Assembly (NCBI GenBank): GCA_009823395.1 | Contig: CM020511.1 | Coordinates: 11,497,001 to 11,561,000, forward strand | Reading direction: 5' to 3' | Length of the DNA stretch: 64,000 bases | DNA from: Thamnaconus septentrionalis | Lineage: Eukaryota > Chordata > Actinopteri > Tetraodontiformes > Monacanthidae | Part shown: positions 23,456 to 34,737 of the stretch, in pieces | Layout: every line of letters starts with the position of its first letter | How positions within the stretch are numbered: the stretch's first letter is position 1 | Notes under the pieces: generated by a model | The model's database searches: none | What the model was told of the DNA's origin: nothing | The model's input: the letters and a program-made list of their open reading frames with translations, nothing else | Program-made: the position numbers and the translations under genes

Positions 23456-24859
23456 CTTGACTTTAAAAAAAAACTCTCTCCGTCTCTTCTCTTTCGGTGT
23501 TTACCCATTTGTTTGTCACACCCAAAACCCAACACCCCACCTAAATATTACTAGCAGATTCATTTCTATGCTCAAGTGCCACTGTGACTGCTTCTGAGTG
23601 TGAGCTTTAGCAGGCAGCCACTTTCCTCTCTTCCTGGACTGCATACCGCCACTGAATCTTTCAGCGGTATGTTTAGAGTCAGTGTCTTTATAACTCACTG
23701 GAATGACTTCAGTTCAGTACAGCCAGTTCTGTCTTTTTCAATCAGAGGAATCTTGCAACACTTATGCTGTATATTAAACATGCGCAATCCCTGCATCCAA
23801 AAAGCAAAGGGAGATGAAGTGAAATGCTTCTTGCCCAATAGGGTCCAGTGGAAATGAATTCATTGATTTTTTTAATTTTCTTTTTTTAATTGCTAGGCAG
23901 CAACAAATTCCAAGCTGGATCACTTGGATCAGTGCCTTTCGTGGAAACGATCTGCAGTGAAATGGTCCTGTGTGTCTCTGCACATTTGCCTACACATTAA
24001 CAGGCACCTTACGAAAAGCCTGCAGGAAAGTCCCTCCTTGATTACTATGAAACTGTAGCTAGGGTTGAATGTGGTAACAAAACAACATAATACTCTCCTA
24101 AGTTAAAAAAAGAGTGCCAGGCATGCTTTCAAATGGCCAATTGGAAGCAGATACGTTAAGCTAAAACAATTGTTCTGGAGAGTTTCTGAGCTGCAAAAAA
24201 AAACAACAGAAAAACAGAAAACGATTTTCTTTGGGCAGGCTGCAATACACTAAAATTCCCAGAGGTCATTTCTAAGGAGAATCTTGCAGCTTTAATGGGG
24301 CAATATTCTATTAAGTCAGCACAACAAAATCTATTGCCAGTTTATATCAGGTGAAAAAATAATCATGGCCAGTATATCACTGAATTTAAATTTACAAAAG
24401 TATTCGAAACAAAACTATTTTGTGTGCAAGTCTGTGCGAACCACAGATTTTGTGATGAATCTAATGAAATTAAAGTTTTACTGCTAGATGGTGTTTTTTC
24501 ATGCACATCACAATAAAGCAGCAGCTTGCACTTCCCCTGTGGCCTTCTGGTGTTGTGACCCTGAAATTCCACTGAGGGAACACGGATGTAAGGGATAAAA
24601 CACGGCCATCACTTGTTCATGGACAATATCAGGCAATTAAGTAAAAAGATAAAAACTGAGGAATGTCTATGCAGGGCCTGCAGCACGGAGGAGTGTTCAT
24701 GAACACCGGAGTTCATTTATTAGTGGTAGGAGAGATGGACTTCTGCAACAGAATTAAGTGCGGATATCTCCGGGGACCAAATCACCTCTGTAAAACTAAG
24801 TAAGTAACAAAATAAGTTTAGTCTACATCTGCACACGTTTGATTCCGGTCAAAATCACA

Positions 24860-24947
24860 ATGTCGAAAAAGAAAAGAAAGAAAGAAAGAGGTTACAAGGG
24901 GGAACAACAGGAGGAGAAGCAGCTTCTAAATGTTTTCTTTCAGAGAG
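24860..24947 (+). CDS. Possible first coding exon, unrecognised (transposon-like)
   Basis: An ATG at 24860 opens a lysine-rich frame, MSKKKRKKERGYKGEQQEEK, then QLLNVFFQR, running into a consensus donor CAGAGAG|GTGAGTG at 24948. The basic start followed by LL..FF resembles N-termini I associate with hAT/ZMYM-like transposon proteins, but the match is loose. No clear partner exon was found; a pyrimidine-ended acceptor (CTGTCTCTCAG) follows near 25097, but its phase does not give a convincing continuation. It may be a transposon relic or chance. It lies within a vps13b intron on the opposite strand. Confidence 0.25.
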
Positions 24948-27384
24948 GTGAGTGAGCAGCAGCGGTGCAACTGAACTAACACAGCTTCGCTAATGGCAGC
25001 AGTTGTCTCACATTGAAAACAGTCAACCTGGAATCTGTTGACTCATTTCCATCACATAAATGGATGACTTGCTTGCCGTGTTGCACTGTCTCTCAGGTGC
25101 CAAGACACGGGGGTTGACGTGGACTGCGGTGAGCTGCGGTCAGGTCCAGTAACAAGGCAGCTTGACCACAGAGGACTCATTAAAAATTTAAAGGAAATGC
25201 TGTGTTTTTGCTGCAGTATCGGATTCAATTTAAACAAAAGCCTAACTTTTTTTGTATGACTAATGGGCAATTACATTTTCAAATGGACAAACGTCATATC
25301 CACCCTTTTCTCATCACTTTCAACTGGACCACGTGAAAAAAAAACAATAAAAAAAAACATCACATCACACTAGTAATGATATTCATTGCAACAGCACTAA
25401 CTCTGGTATATTTTTCCATTCAAGAGCAAACATCCATTTTATTCTTTGGGATGAAAAGAACAAACTCTAATTTTTAGTTTGCTCTATACATGGTCATGAA
25501 ATACACAAATAATGAGTCTAACTTCAATCATTATATGTTAGAGAGAGAACATGGGGTAGGTGGGTGTTTATAGGGGAAAACCCACAGTGTGCACTACAGT
25601 GGCCTGCAATGATTCTTGCTTCAGGGAAATTCTTGCTGTATATTTCTTAATATGGCTTCAGCATGTATGAACTGTTTCGGGTGGATTTCTTTGACAGGAC
25701 CTGACATGGATCAATTCAAATAGTTTTTTAACAAAATCACGCTCTTAACCGCAAATTATTCTGCCAAAACTGAGAGTTATTATCAGGGCAGCTCCGTCTT
25801 CAAGTCAAGCATCAATAACTTTTTACTCCTGAGAAATATGTTGTTTTTTTTTAGTAATTATTTTCTGCAATTCATCACAGAAACAATGAATTGTTAAGAT
25901 ACATTTTTGTTTGTTTCACAATCCAGAATGAAGGATTTTTGGACCGTTTGCGGTTTTCACTCAAGATCAATGCCAGATAAATAAATAGCTTTTGCATGTT
26001 GTGAATAAAAGAACACCAAAGGAAAAAAACAAAGTAAAACCGAGTACCTGCAGTGGTTACGGGTGTTCTGCGGTGCTGAGCTGTAGTCTATCAACATCCT
26101 CTGACAGCAGGGAGGGTCATTGTCTCAGCATGATTAAAACCACAAGGTCTAAATCCCTTTGCCGAAGTTGTTTTTTTTTCTTTTCGTGTTGTGATTGCTT
26201 GTGGAAACAATTTGTAAAATTTCACTGCGTCTACTCTCGTAACATACAGCTATTTCCACACTGCTCGTTATTTACAGCCACTTTTACAACTCAGATATTG
26301 GAAGAGATAGCCCCAGGAGTTGAACAGCAATAAAGTTTAGTACAAACAACACGCTTACCAACGACTCGTTTTCACTTCACAAGCAATATTCCTCGAAAGC
26401 AGAAACCTGCACTGATAACGCGTTTACTTACCTGCTAACCATTCTGACCAATGTAAGATGCCTTTTATAATATTAATAATCATAGCAAACAAACCAGAAT
26501 ACCAAAGGTGTCTACCAGATGTGCACCACTTGACATTTCAATATTCCGTGTGTGAATATAAAGGTATATGTCTCATAGGTTTACAGTAGAATTTCTTTTT
26601 TCTTTTTTTTTAAACTGCTTTGTTCACAGTCATTGACAAACACCTGTGTTAGGAAAGTTGAATAAGAAAGAATAAAAGAAACAGCAAAGAGAGCAGTAAA
26701 CGAAGATGGCAGCTGGATTAAAAGAAGGCCCTAAAATTAATAAAACGTGCTTCTGCTCTGGTTTAGCCTTGAGCGTAGAATTGCAGCCAAGGTGACTATT
26801 TACTGATGACCTCTCATGAAAGAATATACTGTTTACACTTGAGTGAGCAAGGATGCTGCAATATGGAAAAGCCATTAGTGCTCAATGGATCAAACAAGGA
26901 ACAGTGGGAGAACCATGAGAAAAAGGCAGAGTGACCTTTCGGCCGTGGGCTTTCAAAGCACATAAATGGCCCTGATAGTCTTTTTTTAGATTCAAAATGT
27001 CAAAGGAGACTTTTCCGATCAAAATTCTTGCCATAGAGAAACATGACACACATGCAGAGCTATTTAAGCTGCAGGATGAGGTTATCCCAAACAGGGCTTC
27101 ATCACTCATGTTTAGAGCGTAGTACCAGACGCTTAAAGAGAGCAAAAAGACCAAGGCTTGCTTATTTCTCATGACTTCTTACTGTGATGCACTGGCACTG
27201 AACTTATTCTTAGCCATTAAAGCACCAATGGCACTCATAGCCTAAACCCTTCAGGACTCAAACAGTATTGTATTAACAAATAAATAAATAAAACTTTTAG
27301 AATAAAGCGCTATTATTAATCGAGCAAAACACTCCCATAATTGAAATGCTATGTAGCACAACATGGGATAGATTCTGTGGTCTA

Positions 27385-28714
27385 CAGAAAATCCATAAAT
27401 ATTGGGACATCGACACACAATTCACATCTAAATGGCTCTAGACGCTGCCACAAAGGATTTGAAATGAAGCAAATAAGCTGGGACACACCAACAACTTAAC
27501 TAACTAATCATAAATTAAATTTTCACTTTTCAATACTTTGTTGCAAATCCTTTGCAGTAAATTACAACCTGAAGTCTGGAACATGTTGACATCACCAGAC
27601 AATGGGGTTTCATCCTGGGTGGTGCTCCCAGGCATCATCTCCGACTGACTTCAGTTCTGGGTTGTTCTTGAGGCATTTCTCTTCACTTTTGTCCTCAGCA
27701 AGTGAAATGCTTGTTCAATCCAATTCATGTCAGGTGATTGACTTGGCCATTGACTGACATTCCACTTCTTTGCCTAAAAAAACCCTCTTTGATTGCTTTT
27801 GCAGCATACTGCAGATCATTGTCAAATTGCACTGTGAAGTGCCGTCCAATAAGTTCTGAAGCATTTGGCTGAACGTTGCCTGACACACTTCAAAATTCAT
27901 CCTGCTGTTTTTGTCAACAGTCACATCATCAACGAATAAAAGGGAACCAATTCCATTGGCAGCCGTAAATACCCATGTCATGTCACTACCACCACCATGC
28001 TTCACTGATTAGGTGGTATGTTTTGGATCATGAGCGGTTCCTTTGCTTCTCCATACTCGTCTCATCCCATCACTCTGGTCCAAGTTGGTCTTGGTCTCAT
28101 CTGTCCAAAGGCTGTTGTTCCAGAACTGTAAAGGCTTTTTTCAGATGATGTTTGGAAAAACACTAATCTGGTCTTCCTGTTTTTGAGGCTCACCAATGGA
28201 TTACATCTTGTGGTGAAGCCTCTGTATTCACTCTGGTGAAATGTTCTCTTGATCGTTGACTTTGACACACATACACCTACCTCCTAGAGAGCGTTCTTGA
28301 TCTGGCCAACTGTTGCGAATGGGGTTTTTCTTCACTGGGGAAAGAATTGTTCAGTCATCCACAACAGATGTTTTTCGTGGTCTTCCGGATCTTTTGGTGT
28401 TGTTGAGCTCACCGGTGCGTTCGTCCTTTTTAAGAATGTTCCAAACTGTTGATTTGGCCATACTTAACGTTTTTGCCATCTCTCTGATGGGTTTGTCTTG
28501 ATCTTCTATTCTAACGATGACTTGCTTCAATGATAGTGCACTGCTCTTTAGATCTCTTCTTGAGTTGACAGAAAAAGATTTCAAATGCAAATAGCACATT
28601 TGAAATTAGTTATAGACCTTTTATCTGCTCCTAGTAAATGGGATAATGAGGGAATAACACACTTGGCCATGGGACAGCTGAACAGCCAACTTATTTATTT
28701 ATGGACCTGACAGT
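27385..28714 (-). mobile_element. Tc1/mariner transposon copy, 1.33 kb, internally deleted
   Basis: The left end reads CAGAAAATCCATAAATATTG and the right end (minus) reads close to CTGTCAGGTCCATAAATAAA. TA dinucleotides flank both ends (27383-27384 and 28715-28716). The order of sequence matches an abundant teleost Tc1 family that I recognise. Compared with that family, the right terminal inverted repeat is mostly missing: sequence from about 28690 jumps straight to the outer 20-odd bases, while the left repeat is longer. This would explain a length below the usual 1.6 kb. Confidence 0.85.
27540..28590 (-). pseudogene. Tc1/mariner transposase pseudogene
   Basis: On minus the N-terminal paired-like DNA-binding domain reads SLKQVIVRIEDQDKPIREMA, then KTLSMAKSTVWNILKKDERT, followed by a GRPRKT motif. 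Further on are EYRGFTTRCNPLVSLKNRKTR and, in another frame, WTDETK (first catalytic Asp), a DND block (second Asp) and SPDMNWIEQAF (third acidic residue). The start codon position appears to read AAG instead of ATG near 28553, and several shifts and stops separate the blocks. The gene is therefore dead. Family knowledge: the enzyme excises and inserts Tc1 at TA sites. Confidence 0.88.
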
Positions 28715-28979
28715 TAATATGGTCTTTAGTATTATAGGTCTATTAGGCACATAAATCCATCACATTTAATCGTTAATGAAATCATTTCAGCTATTAGTCA
28801 GAATCTGAATTGTGATATAGACAGGCCCAGTTCAGATGAAAATAAGGTACTAAATTGAAATGTGTATGTTCACACGTGCATGAACGCAAAGAGATTTGTT
28901 GCAAGACCCTTTAGATATTGACAAGCAAAATTCCTGAGACCTATTTTGCAGATTACTAAAATCACAATCTCTTATAAAG

Positions 28980-29765
28980 TCAGCAGGGGATCATATTTTG
29001 TTTGAGCAGGATTCTGAAAAACTACTCCACAATTGAATTTATCTTCGGACTTGACTATTATAAGCCTCCCTCAAAAACAAATAAAGGAATAAAAACAAAT
29101 AGCAGCAGCTGATTCAGAATGTTACTGTTGGAGACCTCAAAAGGGCCAAAGAGTGGATTACATCACTTTACTTCTGAGGTCTTTACACTGTCTTTCTGTC
29201 TCTCAAAATATTAACTTCACTGTTGGCTTATAAAGCATTAAATGGTTTGGTGCAAAAAATACATTTCTGATCTGCTGTTGCATTATGAACCATCCAGACC
29301 TGTCAGGCCATTGGGAACAGGTCTACTTTCTGCCCCCAGAGTAAAAATGAAACATGGAGAATCAGCTTTCAGATTTTTATGCCTCACAAATCTGGAACAA
29401 ACTCCAAGAAAACAGCAGATTTTCTCCAAGTGTGGGTTCTTTTACGTCAAGCCTGAAGGTGTTGCCGCCGTGTTATTTAAATAAATTCCATCCATCCATC
29501 AAATGACATTGACAAATATCTTAAATTGCACTCCAACTTAAATCCTCCTATTATATCTAATCTTTTTTTTTTTGGCTTATTTGCACTACCTCCCAAAAAA
29601 TTCTGTTTTAAATTTTGAATTAAATTTGCATTGCGTTGCTTTTAATTTTCTTTCTTTTAAAATCTCTGTTTTAACGTCTTAAGTAAACGTTGACGTTTTG
29701 TCTCCATACTCTGAAGTGCCTTGTGTTTGAACTGTGCTACACAAACAAAAATGCCTCGCCTTGCC
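28980..29765 (+). mobile_element. L2-type LINE 3' fragment
   Basis: The plus strand carries the C-terminal end of an L2-like reverse transcriptase ORF: the frame from 29242 includes YISDLLLHYEPSRPVRPLGT and GLLSAPRVKMKHGESAF, followed in another frame by an ASQIWNKLQENSR block. The L2 consensus has the same order (Y..DLL..Y.P.R.LRS, then G..AF...AP..WN.LP). Upstream blocks such as LLWRPQKG/PKSGLHHFTSEVFTLS are frame-broken. The 3' untranslated tail has the L2 signature of a GTGCTACACAAAC stretch and ends in CCTCGCCTTGCC. It is 5'-truncated, as usual for LINEs. The terminus at 29765 is inferred from that tail. Confidence 0.78.
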
Positions 29766-29973
29766 AATAACGTGTCACATGATTGAGAACTTCAACTGTC
29801 TGTCCTTACATCTGTCTGCACTTTCTGTTTCTTTTGTACTTCTGCTTCCAAAAAGTTTAAGAATTTCCATCATGGAGACAGATTCAGCTGAGTAAATTAT
29901 GGAAAACATTTCAGTGGGGACGGCAGCATCCTAAAACAGTCTCAGGGTGTCTGTGTCTGGCAACTCCTGCATG

Positions 29974-29978
<5 letters not shown>

Positions 29979-30004
<26 letters not shown>
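29979..30004. repeat. (GT)13 microsatellite
   Basis: A perfect GT run, about 460 bp to the left of the second vps13b exon and so downstream of it in transcription. Confidence 0.95.
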
Positions 30005-30009
<5 letters not shown>

Positions 30010-30463
30010 AGCACACGTTGGATTTAACGGATTTGTATTTGTGTGTTTGTGAGTGAGTCGACTACTCCTCCAACCCCACCGCGCCCTCTCTTCCCTCCCC
30101 TGAAGAGAGGGGAGTCTGAAAGTGGAAAAGTTGCATAAAGGAAGACCTCGCACAGCCAAGCCACTCATCTATTCTGGGCATCCACGGCCCTTAATAATAA
30201 TAGCAGAGAGGAAAACAGAGGAGGACATGCCTGAATATGGGGTGTCCTCTGAGAAGCGGGTTCACACAGGTGTCAGCTCGTGTTGTGTCTTATGTAACAA
30301 CATAGTAACGTGCGTCCATTCCACAGAAACAAGATTAAACACTGAATTTTGTTGTTCTGCCACCAAACAAATACTTTTGATGGGGGAACTACATGTCACT
30401 CTTTACGCTGTGTATGATATAATGTGACCAGTAAAACCCTTTCTTGTTGCGAGGCGAACCTAC

Positions 30464-30596
30464 CTGTGACGGTCTTGGTTTTGACAGGGCTGCTGGCGTA
30501 GTCTGAGGCCTGATTGGAAGGCTGTTTGGCCAGAGGCGTGCTCCCTATTGACATCTCGTCCTCTTTTCTCTTGGCCAAAGGAAGCGAACCTGGAGT
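30464..30596 (-). CDS. vps13b: vps13b internal exon (second of four)
   Basis: This 133-bp exon has 44 full codons plus one base. It carries the conserved stretch KRKEDEMSIGSTPLAKQ and ends SSPVKTKTVT. Human VPS13B, from memory, has RRKEDEVSIGSAPLAKQ and the same SSPVKTKTVTE junction. The acceptor is GTTTTCGCAG|ACTCC and the donor is the strong GTCACAG|GTAGGT. Phases are 0 in and 1 out; the trailing G joins AA of the next exon to make the Glu of KTVTESRPLS. The first eight residues (TPGSLPLA) differ from the human segment and appear shorter. The segment is hydrophilic and Ser/Lys-rich, so it is probably a linker or loop of the lipid-transfer rod rather than a core strand. Confidence 0.94.
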
Positions 30597-31802
30597 CTGC
30601 GAAAACACCACAGCATGAGAAGCCGCTCAGAGGAATGAATAAAGAATAAAGAATCAAGGTACGCCACTTAGTGGACGCGGCTCATTCTGGCAGGTGGACA
30701 GAGCATGAGGTCACTCCTTTTACCCAGCGCACTACGAATTAGCTCCTGAGGGTCCCACCCCCCTTTTTTTTGCTCCCGCTGTCTTCATTACCGACTTCAC
30801 ATCCCTCTTGCCTTCCCGCTCTGATTCCCCCCATGTTTCCTGCTCACACCGGTAGTGTCAGTTTACTCGTAATTCAACCTCCACCTCCTTCCTGACCCTG
30901 CTCTCGCTTTCCTCTTCCCTCGCTGAGTTCTTCTGCCTATTCCATACTAATCTCACCTTCCCCAAGTGTTTTCACTGATCCCCCCATATGTTCCTTTTTA
31001 CCTCTTTCTATACCTGCCCTCTCTGTCTTCCCCTCCTCACTGCTTATGTGTCGTCTCTCTCACACTTTCTCCACCTGACCTTCCGTCTTTGCTACACTTC
31101 CTGCTGTTCTGATTGTACCAGTCAGTGTCCTCTCCACTGTCCTTGTCAGCATGTTTGTGTGGCCTTCAGCAGAAAACCTTGGTAACCCCGGGTAGCAACT
31201 GAAAAGCGACCCTGACGGGGGCCTTCTATCCTTCACACTGGCTCCAGTTCAACTCATAACATCTGTTTACCTCTATGCAGTAAAAAAAAAAGAAAAAAAC
31301 CTCCAGAGTGAGGGTTGGTACAATTAACTCCGTTTTCCTTTATACACGCACGCACGCACGCAGTCCCTCTGAACTGCAGTAGGCAAGGAACAGAACAACT
31401 TGTTAAAAAGTATTCCAATATGATACTTTCATGTACTCTATATATTTATGTGCCTTTATAGGGGGAACCTGGGCTATATCTCAGGGCAATCATACTGAGC
31501 ACATGCACGTGGGTATGTAGTGTGGGCACAGTGCACTCAGTGTCCATAACCATCACCATGACCCCTGTCAAATAAATAAAGAGTGACTGGATGGAAGACA
31601 GGGAGCAGACCATATGCAAAAAGGTAAAAAGTTTTTGGTATTTTTTTTTCCTTTCGGAAGGGTGGAGGGGGGGAAGGGTGAGGGGCGGGGCATTTACTTC
31701 AGGTTTCTGTTGAAAAAAATAAGCCAGTCAAACATGATTCTGGAATTTCTTTAAATCAAAAAGCCAGTGCGGCATATGGAAATGCTGAGAATGATCAGAT
31801 AC
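30597..31802 (-). other. vps13b: vps13b intron, 1.2 kb, pyrimidine-rich on plus
   Basis: The short intron between the first and second exons. About 30740-31150 is strongly C/T-rich on the plus strand, so the vps13b transcript is purine-rich there. A short CACG tetranucleotide run lies near 31345-31362. No coding exon is needed because the phases (0/0) join directly. Confidence 0.85.
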
Positions 31803-31912
31803 CTGTTGCTGTTGCCTGCTGCTCCCCCGGTGAGGCTGGTACAAGAGCCACATGCAGAAGACTGGATCCACATTGACGGCTATGCCCTGCACACTGACGA
31901 GGAGGACTCCTC
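31803..31912 (-). CDS. vps13b: vps13b internal exon (first of four in the window)
   Basis: This 110-bp exon encodes a split Gly followed by 36 codons, beginning GVLLVSVQGIAVNVDP and ending in SSRQQQQ. It aligns with the human VPS13B segment I recall as SGAVLLCSIQGLAVNIDP. VPS13B is a giant bridge-like lipid-transfer protein of the Golgi and endosomes, mutated in Cohen syndrome. The acceptor (minus strand) is a T-rich tract ending CATCCAG at 31914-31913, and the donor is CAACAG|GTATCT at 31802-31801. The exon enters in phase 1 and leaves in phase 0, which fits the next exon. The frame stays open upstream of the acceptor, so a longer exon is possible; I chose this start because it matches the human alignment and the pyrimidine tract. 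The four-glutamine run before the donor looks lineage-specific. Confidence 0.9.
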
Positions 31913-32639
31913 CTGGATGTCGTGAAAACACAAATACAAGGCATGTGTCAGGCCCGGGGTCTTTTAAATGTGACTTCAAGACTTATGAGTTACCAAATGA
32001 CCACGGTGAAACCTGAAAAGACCGAACGCGCAGTCATTTTGCATCCATCCCACGACGGCGTGGCCCGATAACCTGCTCGTTACGGCACAGCGAGCAGCAC
32101 AGTTTGTTTCAATTCTACTGTTCGGCGTGGTGTGACGCCAAGCCAAGAATAACATTTTCTTTTGATAAATTTCTATGAAACTTGAGAGCTTCTCTGGGTT
32201 TGGGTTTACTCTTAAATAATAATCTTTACCAACAATAAGCGGGCCCTGAGGTAATGCATTAGGATCCTATCAATAATGATTTCCATGCCCAAAGGATTAG
32301 TGCAAGGTCTCTGGCGTGCCATGGAATGTCCAAGCATGACGATAGGAGGATGTTTAAGCTCTTGAAGGACTTTCAGCAGTTTAATAGAGCTTTGGACAAG
32401 ACCCTGGTCTCTGTTTCAAGCCCTAAGGCAATTGTGTGCGTGCGTGTATGTATGTGCAGGCGCGTGCAAGTGTGAAAGTGTAAATGTGCATGCATTTCAC
32501 CTCAGTTAGAGCCTGATTTCCTTGTTGCCCCGCGTAACATTTTAGTATCTCTGAAGTGCAATCGCAGTGCAATCACAAACCCTCCCTTGACACACACTCG
32601 CACATTTGTGTAACCCATTTAAACTTGGCAGAGACACGC

Positions 32640-33080
32640 CGGCCTCTTCCATTATTCCCTGCGAACACTGCGAAATAAAATGACTCTCATTTGCTCCACT
32701 CGAACAGCGCTCAGTGATTTGCGGCCTGTGTGCGTCTCCTCGCGCACGTTTCACGTTTTTTCATTCCAGACGTAAGAGACTGGAGAAGCTGCGAGACTTC
32801 TCCGAGGTGGAATACATTTGCACACTTGAACACGCAACGCAGGACGAGGCTGACGCACGCGGCTGCCGATATGACCCGTACGTGTCGGTCGCTGTGGAAA
32901 GTGCGTGTGGTCCATCTGTGTTTGTGCGCGTGACGTTGTGTAGCGCGCACATGACACAGGGCTCGTCTCTGCGTGAGCCCCATGCACCAGATGAATCCTA
33001 AGTTGTGGTTTACTGCTCAGGCAGTAGTCAGCGATGGAGTCTGATGGAGTCAGGCTGCGTACGGCCCCGTGCTGCGTTGA
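32640..33080. other. CpG-dense patch with several open frames
   Basis: CG dinucleotides are very frequent here against an AT-rich background. Frames of 60-110 codons are open on both strands, which argues for composition rather than coding. On plus a good acceptor (TTTTTTCATTCCAG) at 32755-32768 is followed by an open frame starting KRLEKLRDFSEVEYICTLEH that ends at 33001. No domain is recognised. A CpG island, an enhancer or a nested transcript exon are all possible. Confidence 0.3.
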
Positions 33081-33187
33081 TCTTCTCCTCACCTAACGTC
33101 GCTCTCCCAGCCCCCTCCCCTCCTCTCTCTCTCTCCTCTTCAAAACAGTGGCTGCCATTTATTGGTTTTCACAGGAAAACTCCTTTT

Positions 33188-33200
33188 TTTTTTTTTTTTT
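33188..33200. repeat. Poly-T run in a pyrimidine-rich zone
   Basis: A T run lies within a wider C/T-rich zone (about 33100-33370) rich in CCCCTCCC and CTCTCT. No gene feature is attached to it. Confidence 0.7.
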
Positions 33201-34737
33201 AGCAGAAAATCTCTACTTCCGTCCCGCCAATCCTCCGGCTCCCTCGGCCCTGCCCCTTCAACCTTTTTACCCCCTTTTCACCCGTTCTGAAACCATACCT
33301 CCGCCCTTCCTCTTAAACGTATAGTCACCTCCCTCCCCTCCCCCGCCTCTCCCCCCTTCCCCCTTCCCCCTGATGAGGATTCATAACCTCAGCCCTGTGG
33401 CTTGAACTCCGATACCACAGTGTGGCTGCTTAATAGGCTTTGGCTGTGGCTGTACTTCTGGGACTCGGCTTCAAGTGGTTTCATCATGGCCCAGAGCAGC
33501 ATGAGCAGTATTGGACCCAGAAGGCTGGGAATGGGCTGAGTAGTGAAGATGTATTCAATAAATTCCGCCTAAATTGTGGTCTACGGGAGGCACTAAGCAC
33601 GACAAAGCGCATTCAGCAGAAATGACTCACAGCGCAATAAATCACTGAACTTAGTCTATGGATTGTTTATTCAGTCGTTATTACGGAGATAAATGGGCAA
33701 ATAAAAGATGTAGGATGGTTACTTTGTGATAAGTGTCTCAACCGGAACGGCTCGGCTGTGATCTTTACGCAACACTGCAACGTGTTGAAGCCAAAAGAGA
33801 AGTGATTGTAAAACTCACTGTGGCACTGTCACACAGAAAGATCATTATTTAAGGGAGGGAGGGGTTGAGTTTTTAACTAAATAAAACTGATACACAATTA
33901 AGTTTTCATCATAAAGAAAGTAAGTAAGGTTGTGAATGATGATCGCTGGTTTAGTGTTTAGTCAAAATTACACTGCAGTAGAAACTATGGAAGCTTCTGG
34001 CAGAGTATCAGGAGTATTGGAAATGGCCTGCCAGAATCTGTCATCCTATTGATGTAAGGTCCGCCTAGCTTTTGCCAAAGGCTGCCATGAGTGTTTTGAC
34101 CACCACTCAAGCTCTCTCTGCGATAAACACCCCTCCAACCTGATATTTACAAAAGAAAGAAAAAAAAGCCTTCGTTTTAGCTTTTTAGACTTTGAAGAGC
34201 AAGACTTTACCATCTGCACGGCACTTTGCGGTTGCATCACCGTGTTGACACACCTGCCAAAAGAGTGACACCACCTCCGAGGCATGAAGCACAGCGACAT
34301 GCTCTGCTCTGCTTTAGAGGCAACCTTGGCGGCGGGCTAACTGTTTTTCTCATCTCTAGCAGGGTGCCATGTAGGTAATTGCAGAAAGAGACGAAAAATA
34401 CAACCCGCTTGTTTTTCTTACTTCCTAAATGATTCCTTAAGAAAACACCACAAAACTGTTCCGGGCCTAGAATTTGAAACACCACACAAATTTAAAATGA
34501 ATGTGCAGAAATCTGTGACAATACATTTTTCCACAACTCCCCTGTGAGTCTATTAATGTCAAAAGTGTTTTTTTTTCAGTGGCTTATGACCAGGTGGGGG
34601 GGCGAGGGGGTGTCACTGTGTTGGGATGCCGGTGTTGTTTAATATTGTTGGACAATGGAGTCGTCGCAGGCCGAGGCCATGAGCTGGACAGACGGGGGAA
34701 AAAAGCAGCCTCGCTTTAGCTGCTAGACTGGGACCCT

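Larger units (their letters stand above)
21131..23615. mobile_element. PIF/Harbinger DNA transposon, two-gene, decayed
   Basis: A DDE_Tnp_4 (HARBI1-like) transposase on plus (21571-22597) faces a Myb/MADF-like gene on minus (23225-23455). This convergent pair is the standard layout of Harbinger elements. The left end may be near 21147, where CTTATGCCCAGTTCACACTG follows a TTA-type target, with short GC-rich subterminal repeats at 21225-21270. The right end is not resolved; a weak partial match (AGTGTGAGCT) lies near 23600. The limits given are therefore approximate. The N-terminal exon(s) of the transposase were not recognised. Confidence 0.75.
15419..30463 (-). other. vps13b: vps13b intron, 15.0 kb
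   Basis: The intron between the second and third exons has donor GTAGGT and acceptor CTCCTAG. It contains a Tc1-type MITE (16.6 kb), the PIF/Harbinger element (21.1-23.5 kb), a possible small plus-strand exon (24.86 kb), the Tc1 pseudogene (27.4-28.7 kb), the L2-type fragment (29.0-29.8 kb) and a GT repeat at 29.98 kb. Between these I see only AT-rich unique-looking sequence without features. Confidence 0.85.

Noticed and set aside
24630..24665. Resemblance to miR-875, which with miR-599 lies in a human VPS13B intron
   Set aside because: GATAAAAACTGAGGA resembles part of the mature sequence as I recall it, but there is no complementary arm nearby, and the human microRNAs lie in a different part of the gene.
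33880..33905. Resemblance to miR-599
   Set aside because: The match is broken by insertions and there is no hairpin partner.
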